This document shows positions 13,335 to 17,936 of a stretch of 17,936 bases of DNA, in pieces; position 1 is the stretch's first letter; each line of letters opens with the position of its first letter. The stretch is from Lentzea aerocolonigenes (lineage in GTDB: Bacteria > Actinomycetota > Actinomycetes > Mycobacteriales > Pseudonocardiaceae): assembly GCF_000955955.1 (NCBI RefSeq), contig NZ_JYJG01000292.1, positions 1 to 17,936 on the forward strand. Direction: 5' to 3'. A program made the translations under genes and the position numbers. Below the pieces are notes generated by a model. The model searched no databases and was not told where the DNA came from. It was given only the letters and a program-made list of their open reading frames with translations.

Positions 13335-15431
13335 GTGCCCCGCCAGAACCTGTTCATCACCGGCACGACGCGCGAGGTCGCCGGAGCGTGCCCGCTCGAC
13401 TGTCCTGACTGCTGCAGCTGGCTCGTCACCGTCGAGAACGGGGTGGCGACCGGGTTGCGCGGCAACCGGGAGCACCCGATCACCAGAGGCACCCTGTGCG
13501 TCAAGGTGAACCGCTACCTGGAGCAGGCCTCGCACCAGGACCGGATCCTGCACCCGTTGCGCCGCATCGGCGCCAAGGGCGAGGGCCGGTTCGCGCGGAT
13601 CGGGTGGGACGAGGCGCTGGACGAGATGGCCGCCGAGCTCTCCCGCATCGTCGACGAGTACGGCGGTGAGGCGCTGTGGCCCTACCAGGGCACCGGTGCG
13701 CTCGGGTACTTGCAGGGAGTGCAGGGACGAGCGGGGACCAGGTTGTGGAACGTGCTCGGCGCATCGCACCACGAGATGACGATCTGCTCGATCGCGGGGC
13801 TGACCGGCTTGAGGTACGCGCTGGGCACCAGCAGGGGCATGGACCCGGAGGACTTCGCGCTGTCCAAGCTCACCCTGCTGTGGGGCACGAACACCTTGAC
13901 GTCGGGGCACCACCTCTGGAGGTTCATCGAGGCGGGGCGCAAGAACGGTGGTCACGTCGTCGCCATCGACCCGATGCGCACGCGGACCGCGGCAGCCGCG
14001 GATGAACACCTGGCACCGATGCCCGGAACCGACGGCGCACTCGCGCTCGGCCTGATGCACGTCATCGTCGCGAGTGGCCGCGAGGACAACGACTTCTTGT
14101 CGCGGCATTGCTTCGGCTGGGAGGACTTCCGTGAGCGCGTGATGGCCTTCACGCCCGAACGCGCCGCGTCCGTCACCGGTGTCCCCGCGGAGCAGATCCG
14201 GGATCTGGGTGATCGGATCGCGCGTACCAGGCCTACCGCGATCCGGACTTCGCAAGGGATCCAACGCCACGCGGGTGCGGGCGCGACACTGCGGGCGCTT
14301 GCCTGCATCCCTGCCGTCACGGGCGACTGGCATCGGGCCGGCGGTGGGCTGATGTTCTCCACCGACACCTACTTCGGCGGAAACCGCGAGGCGCTGTTCC
14401 GCGACGACCTGCGCCCCGAAACGGTGCGCAAGCTGTCGATGACCCGGCTTGCCGAGGGGCTGCTCGAGGCGAGTGACCCGCCGGTGATGGGACTTGTCGT
14501 GTACGGCGCCAATCCGGTGGTCAGCACCAGCGACCAGAACCGAGTTCGCGCGGGACTGTCCAGAAAGGACCTGTACACCGTGGTGCTCGAACACTTCCCG
14601 ACGGACACCGTCGACTACGCCGATCTGGTGTTGCCCGCGACGATGCAGCACGAACACACGGACCTGATGGACGCGTACGGCCACCTTTATCTCGCGTGGA
14701 ACGAACGTGCCGTCGAGCCGCCGGGTGAGTGCAGGTCGACCACGGACACCTTTCGCGACCTGGCCAGGCGGATGGGGTTGCGTGAGCCCAGCCTCTACGA
14801 CTCCGACGAACGACTCGCCGAGCAACTCCTCGACTCCGACCACCCCTCGCTACGCGGGATCACACTCGACAGCCTGCGGACCAGCGGGTGGGCCCGGCTC
14901 AACTACCCCAGCCCACTTGCGCCGTTCGAGCACGGATTCCCCACCCCGTCGGGAAAGTTCGAGTTCGTCTCGGCCGCGGCGGCTGCCGACGGCCTCGATC
15001 CGATGCCGGGTTACACACCGCCGCTGGAGGTCGTGGACGACGAGATGGCCGCACGTCATCCGTTCGTGCTGATAGCGGGGGCATCGCACTTCGCCATCAA
15101 CACGATTTTCGGCAACAACGACGAACTGCGTCGCAGGGCAGGCCCGCCGGCTGTGGTCGTGCATCCCGATGACGCTCTTGTCCACGGGCTCGCCACCGGT
15201 ACCCGCGTGAGGGTGTTCAACAGCCGCGGTGAGTTCACCGCGGACGTGCTGGTCGACGCACGAGTCCGCCGCGGTGTCCTCAGCACGACCAAAGGTCATT
15301 GGCTCAAGCTCACCGGCGGCGCGACGGTCAACGCCACGGTGGACGAACGGGATGCGGACATGGGCGGTGGTGCGGTGTTCCACGACAACCGGGTCTCGGT
15401 CGAAGCTCTCGAGACGTCCCAGGAGCGTTGA
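13335..15431 (+). CDS. Molybdopterin oxidoreductase with [4Fe-4S] cluster (DMSO reductase superfamily)
   Basis: 698-residue bis-molybdopterin-guanine-dinucleotide enzyme. Cluster ligands: C19, C23 and C27 in ACPLDCPDCCSW and C55 in GTLCVK, the usual CPxDCPDxC...LCxKG arrangement. Then come ILHPLRRIG, FARIGWDEALDEMA, WGTNTLTSGHH, VVAIDPMRTRTAAAAD, QGIQRHAGAGATLRAL, TGDWHRAGGG, VYGANPVVSTSDQN, DYADLVLPATMQHEHTD and the C-terminal cofactor domain (FVLIAGASHFAINT, VVVHPDDA). No Tat or other signal peptide, so cytoplasmic. Members reduce or oxidise N-oxides, sulfur compounds and formate, or do non-redox hydration and transhydroxylation; the substrate is unpredictable here. No electron-transfer or membrane subunit is adjacent. 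The start is GTG with GAGGAG 4 bases upstream. Within a small-molecule operon it is probably a tailoring enzyme. Confidence 0.92.
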   Translation: MPRQNLFITGTTREVAGACPLDCPDCCSWLVTVENGVATGLRGNREHPITRGTLCVKVNRYLEQASHQDRILHPLRRIGAKGEGRFARIGWDEALDEMAAELSRIVDEYGGEALWPYQGTGALGYLQGVQGRAGTRLWNVLGASHHEMTICSIAGLTGLRYALGTSRGMDPEDFALSKLTLLWGTNTLTSGHHLWRFIEAGRKNGGHVVAIDPMRTRTAAAADEHLAPMPGTDGALALGLMHVIVASGREDNDFLSRHCFGWEDFRERVMAFTPERAASVTGVPAEQIRDLGDRIARTRPTAIRTSQGIQRHAGAGATLRALACIPAVTGDWHRAGGGLMFSTDTYFGGNREALFRDDLRPETVRKLSMTRLAEGLLEASDPPVMGLVVYGANPVVSTSDQNRVRAGLSRKDLYTVVLEHFPTDTVDYADLVLPATMQHEHTDLMDAYGHLYLAWNERAVEPPGECRSTTDTFRDLARRMGLREPSLYDSDERLAEQLLDSDHPSLRGITLDSLRTSGWARLNYPSPLAPFEHGFPTPSGKFEFVSAAAAADGLDPMPGYTPPLEVVDDEMAARHPFVLIAGASHFAINTIFGNNDELRRRAGPPAVVVHPDDALVHGLATGTRVRVFNSRGEFTADVLVDARVRRGVLSTTKGHWLKLTGGATVNATVDERDADMGGGAVFHDNRVSVEALETSQER

Positions 15432-15480
15432 TGGCCGCGGCAGCCGGACCGTCACCCGCCCAGCTCACCGATCGAGATCC

Positions 15481-15498
15481 CCGCGGAACATTCCGCGG
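15481..15498. promoter_or_regulatory. Near-perfect palindrome before the PLP decarboxylase
   Basis: CCGCGGAA-CA-TTCCGCGG has 8-bp arms and a 2-base centre. It lies in the 92-base gap between the Mo-enzyme stop and the preferred decarboxylase start, 25 bases before the ATG. It could be an operator, or an RNA stem controlling decarboxylase translation. Confidence 0.45.
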
Positions 15499-15523
15499 CG
15501 CAGCCTTGAGGAGAAGCGTCGAC

Positions 15524-16981
15524 ATGAGCGCACACAACGGTTTCCGGCTCGCGAGCGGGCCGCGGGGCGCTGAGCAGTTGGGCGGCCTGCTCGCGGTTGC
15601 CCTGCGCGGAATGGAGACCGGCGTCCTCGAACGTGGCGGTCCGCTGCCCGCGGGAGGGCCCGCGGTCGTCTCGGCCGCCCTCGCGGCGGCCGGAGGAGGA
15701 ACGGGCCGGCTGCCTCGTGAGGGCATCGGCGAGGAACGCGCGCTGGAGGAGATGAGCAGGCTCCTCGGTCTCGGCTCCGCGGATCCGGCCCACCCGCACT
15801 GCGCGGCCCACCTGGTCTGCTCGTCGCTGGCGGTGTCCGTCGCCGCGGATGTCGTGGCGAGCGCGCTCAACCCGTCCATGGACGTGTGGGAACTGGCTCC
15901 GATGGCCAGTGAGATCGAGCGGGACTTCACCACGGGCATCGCCGGCCTCTGCTACCCGGCCGAGTCCTCGCCCGACGCCGTGGTCACCTCCGGAGGGACC
16001 GAGTCGAACCTCCTGGCGCTCCTCCTCGCACGCACTCTGATAGAGGGAGATCTCCAGGTGGTGTGCGGCGCGAACGCCCACCACAGCGTCACGAGGGCGG
16101 CCTGGATCCTCGGTCTGCCCACCCCGGTCGTCGTTGCCTGCGAGGACGACCGGATGGTGCCTGCGGCTCTGGAGGCCGCTCTGGAGCCGCTCGGCTCGTC
16201 CACCCTCGTCGTCGCCACCGCGGGCACCACGAACACCGGCCGGATCGATCCGCTCCCCGAGATCGCCGAGACGTGCCGCCGGTTCGGAGCCCGCCTGCAC
16301 GTCGACGCGGCCTACGGCGGACTCGCGTTGTGCAGCGAGGAGCTGAGCCGGCGCCTGAAGGGCATCGAACTGGCGGATTCGGTGACGTTGGACATGCACA
16401 AGTTCGGTTGGCAATCCATAGCGGCCGGGCTCCTCGCGACGCGCAACGCGAGGGACCTCGGTGCGCTGAAGATCAGTGCCGACTACATCAACGCCTCCGA
16501 CGACGTCGATGCCGGCCTGCCGGACCTGCTCGGGAGGTCGATCTGGACCTCGAGGCGTGCGGACGCGTTCCGGATGGCGGTCACGATGTCGGCGTTGGGC
16601 ACCGATGGGCTCGGACGCATGGTCGAGCACTGTTGCACGACCGCGCAGGAGGTCGCGGCGGAGATCGACCGCCGTCCCGGCCTGCGGCTGTGGAAGAGGC
16701 CGTCCCTGTCCACTGTGCTCTTCCGGCCGACCGTGCTCGACGACCTGCCGAGCACCGCAGGGGACGCGCTCGTCGGCCGCATCCGCCGCGAACTGTTGAA
16801 CAGGGGTACCGCGATCGTGGGGCGGGCCGCACTGCCGGACACAAAGGACGGTCACCGGAAGTTGTGGCTCAAGCTCACCCTCCTGCACCCGAACGCCTCC
16901 GGCGCCGACTACCGCCCTCTGCTCGACCAGGTCGTCGCCATCGCCGCTCAGGAGCAAGCAGGGCTGGTGGAATCCCGGTGA
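15524..16981 (+). CDS. PLP-dependent group II amino-acid decarboxylase
   Basis: 485-residue enzyme of the glutamate/2,4-diaminobutyrate/aromatic-amino-acid decarboxylase superfamily. PLP lysine is K293 in LDMHKFGW. D261 in HVDAAYGG pairs with the cofactor nitrogen. SGGTESNLLAL (156-166) binds the phosphate, H187 in ANAHHSVTRAA probably stacks on the ring, and ATAGTTNTGRIDPL is the usual internal motif. It probably converts a pathway amino acid to its amine; it looks nearer to the diaminobutyrate/glutamate type than the aromatic type, but substrate is not assured. Start: ATG 15524 has GAGGAGA about 9 bases upstream. An earlier in-frame ATG at 15431 overlaps the previous stop and also has AGGAG, but the 31 extra codons show poorer codon bias and cover the palindrome, so I prefer 15524. 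Confidence 0.9.
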   Translation: MSAHNGFRLASGPRGAEQLGGLLAVALRGMETGVLERGGPLPAGGPAVVSAALAAAGGGTGRLPREGIGEERALEEMSRLLGLGSADPAHPHCAAHLVCSSLAVSVAADVVASALNPSMDVWELAPMASEIERDFTTGIAGLCYPAESSPDAVVTSGGTESNLLALLLARTLIEGDLQVVCGANAHHSVTRAAWILGLPTPVVVACEDDRMVPAALEAALEPLGSSTLVVATAGTTNTGRIDPLPEIAETCRRFGARLHVDAAYGGLALCSEELSRRLKGIELADSVTLDMHKFGWQSIAAGLLATRNARDLGALKISADYINASDDVDAGLPDLLGRSIWTSRRADAFRMAVTMSALGTDGLGRMVEHCCTTAQEVAAEIDRRPGLRLWKRPSLSTVLFRPTVLDDLPSTAGDALVGRIRRELLNRGTAIVGRAALPDTKDGHRKLWLKLTLLHPNASGADYRPLLDQVVAIAAQEQAGLVESR

Positions 16982-17000
16982 AACCGCTTCCTCACCGGGA
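16973..17000 (+). terminator. Hairpin spanning the decarboxylase stop codon
   Basis: TCCCGGTGA (16973-16981) and TCACCGGGA (16992-17000) form a perfect 9-bp stem with a 10-base loop. The TGA stop is the last part of the left arm. There is no T-run. It probably ends the oxygenase operon. A weaker hairpin, CACCT to AGGTG with an internal mismatch, follows at 17021-17038. Confidence 0.6.
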
Positions 17001-17263
17001 CAGGACCGGGTGTTCGTTCGCACCTGGGTCCCGAGGTGTGGGCGTCGGGCGGGAAGTGGTGTACCGACGGGCGGACATCCAGGCGCGTTCGGGCAGCGGA
17101 CTGGTGAGCCGAACACACCCCCTGGGTAAAGTGGGCCTTCCACTGCACATCGGGCATCGGCTGGCGTCAGAACATCGGCACGCCACCTTTTCAGGACCTC
17201 GGGCTTCGATGCATCGCGCGGCGATCCGCATCAGCCGCACGGCTTCGATCTAGGAGTGCTGCC

Positions 17264-17851
17264 ATGCAGATCGTGCTCGCGACCGAATCGGACGCCCCGG
17301 CGCTCGGCGAACTCATCACCGAGTCGTTCCGCGACCTCGACCTCACCGGCTGGCTGGTGGACGACCACGAGGACTGGGAGAAGATCGGTCCTCACTACCT
17401 CGAACGGGAAGTTCGGGATGCCATCGCCTGCGGCGTGGTCTACACCCTCCCCGACCTGTCCGCCGCCCTGGTCGCGTTCGACCACGCGGTCGAGCCAGAG
17501 CCGACGCCGGAACGGGAGAGCTGGCTCCGGGAGATCACCGGCCCGTACTTCGAGCGGTTCACCCGGTTCGAGGCAGCGTTCCTTTCCGCGCATCCGCACA
17601 AGTCCCACTACTACGGCGCATACCTCGCCGTGCGCCCGACCGAGCAGAACAACGGTGCGGCCACGCTGCTGCTGAACCACCATCACCAGGTCCTGGACGA
17701 GCTGGGCCGCGATGCCTACGGCGAAGCATCGAGCAGGCGTCTGGTGGACTTCTTCGGTTCCCGCGACTACACGCCGCTCGGCCCACCCGTCGTTCTCGAT
17801 GGCCAGGAACTGCTGCAACCGATGTGGCGCACTGCCCGTCGCCCGGGCTGA
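17264..17851 (+). CDS. GNAT-family N-acetyltransferase
   Basis: 195-residue GNAT-fold protein. The N-terminal strand and helix (MQIVLATESDAPALGELITESF) and the acetyl-CoA-binding motif A around 120-155 (YYGAYLAVRPTEQNNGAATL, with a QNNGAA in place of the usual Q/R-x-x-G-x-G/A loop) are typical. EASSRRLVDFFGSRDYTPLG matches the C-terminal motif B region (E-A-S-x-x-x-x-x-x-Y-x-x-x-GF). It likely acetylates a small amine, by analogy with related actinomycete proteins. Start ATG has AGGAG 7 bases upstream. The 282-base gap before it, which contains the terminator hairpin, means it probably has its own promoter. It may act on the amine made by the decarboxylase or protect the producer; neither is shown. 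The last 85 bases of the window after it hold nothing I recognise. Confidence 0.85.
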   Translation: MQIVLATESDAPALGELITESFRDLDLTGWLVDDHEDWEKIGPHYLEREVRDAIACGVVYTLPDLSAALVAFDHAVEPEPTPERESWLREITGPYFERFTRFEAAFLSAHPHKSHYYGAYLAVRPTEQNNGAATLLLNHHHQVLDELGRDAYGEASSRRLVDFFGSRDYTPLGPPVVLDGQELLQPMWRTARRPG

Positions 17852-17936
17852 CCGGCTCCAGCACCCGAAACCGGCGAGACCGGCCGCGAATCCGTTCTAG
17901 ACGGTTGGTTCCAAGGGTCCGCAGCCACGGACCTGC

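Noticed and set aside
12975..14843. A 622-codon open frame on the - strand opposite the DapF-like and Mo-enzyme genes
   Set aside because: Antisense shadow without recognisable motifs; the + strand genes have unmistakable family signatures.
1..17936. CRISPR arrays, tRNA/rRNA genes, insertion sequences
   Set aside because: I saw no regularly spaced repeats, cloverleaf-like sequence, rRNA core motif or transposase motif in the window.

Overview
This is a high-GC window with strong G/C preference at third codon positions, short intergenic gaps, GTG starts, AfsR/NB-ARC-style regulation and biosynthetic-type enzymes. It fits a filamentous actinomycete. A Pseudonocardiaceae-like host is my guess, not something the sequence proves. 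No rRNA, tRNA, CRISPR array, transposase or phage gene was recognised.

Layout. (1) Bases 2-133 are the 3' end of an unrecognised + strand gene, followed by a strong hairpin shared with a convergent operon. (2) On the - strand, reading from 4754 down to 326, one tight operon encodes a 2-oxoacid dehydrogenase E1 alpha, E1 beta and lipoyl E2 (4-bp stop/start overlaps), then a hairpin on the E2 stop, a candidate 38-residue peptide gene, and a bacterial GRAS-domain protein (predicted Rossmann-fold, methyltransferase-like). (3) An 843-bp divergent spacer with repeats separates this operon from a + strand XRE/NB-ARC/TPR regulator (5598-7856). (4) Bases 7939-10158 form a less ordered region. It holds a VanZ-family membrane protein, a frameshifted remnant with a UbiA-prenyltransferase N-terminus, a doubtful small gene, and a polyprenyl-synthetase-like protein without Asp-rich motifs. 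(5) From 10686 to 16981 a + strand operon encodes a heme-oxygenase-like diiron protein with an SznF-like ligand pattern, a 2OG/Fe(II) dioxygenase of the amino-acid hydroxylase type, a diaminopimelate-epimerase-fold protein in which both catalytic cysteines are serine, a cytoplasmic molybdopterin [4Fe-4S] oxidoreductase, and a PLP group II amino-acid decarboxylase. It ends in a hairpin spanning the last stop codon. A GNAT acetyltransferase follows (17264-17851).

Interpretation. The enzyme set in (5) looks like a small-molecule pathway acting on an amino acid: C-hydroxylation, N- or C-oxidation at a diiron site, isomerase-fold chemistry, molybdenum redox chemistry and decarboxylation, possibly N-acylation by the GNAT. 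The E1/E2-GRAS operon could supply or transfer an acyl or hydroxyacyl unit and modify it. The NB-ARC regulator between the two is a natural candidate pathway regulator. I do not recognise this combination as a known cluster. The strongest novelty leads are the Cys-less DapF homologue, the diiron oxygenase and Mo enzyme in one operon, and the GRAS protein coupled to a 2-oxoacid dehydrogenase.
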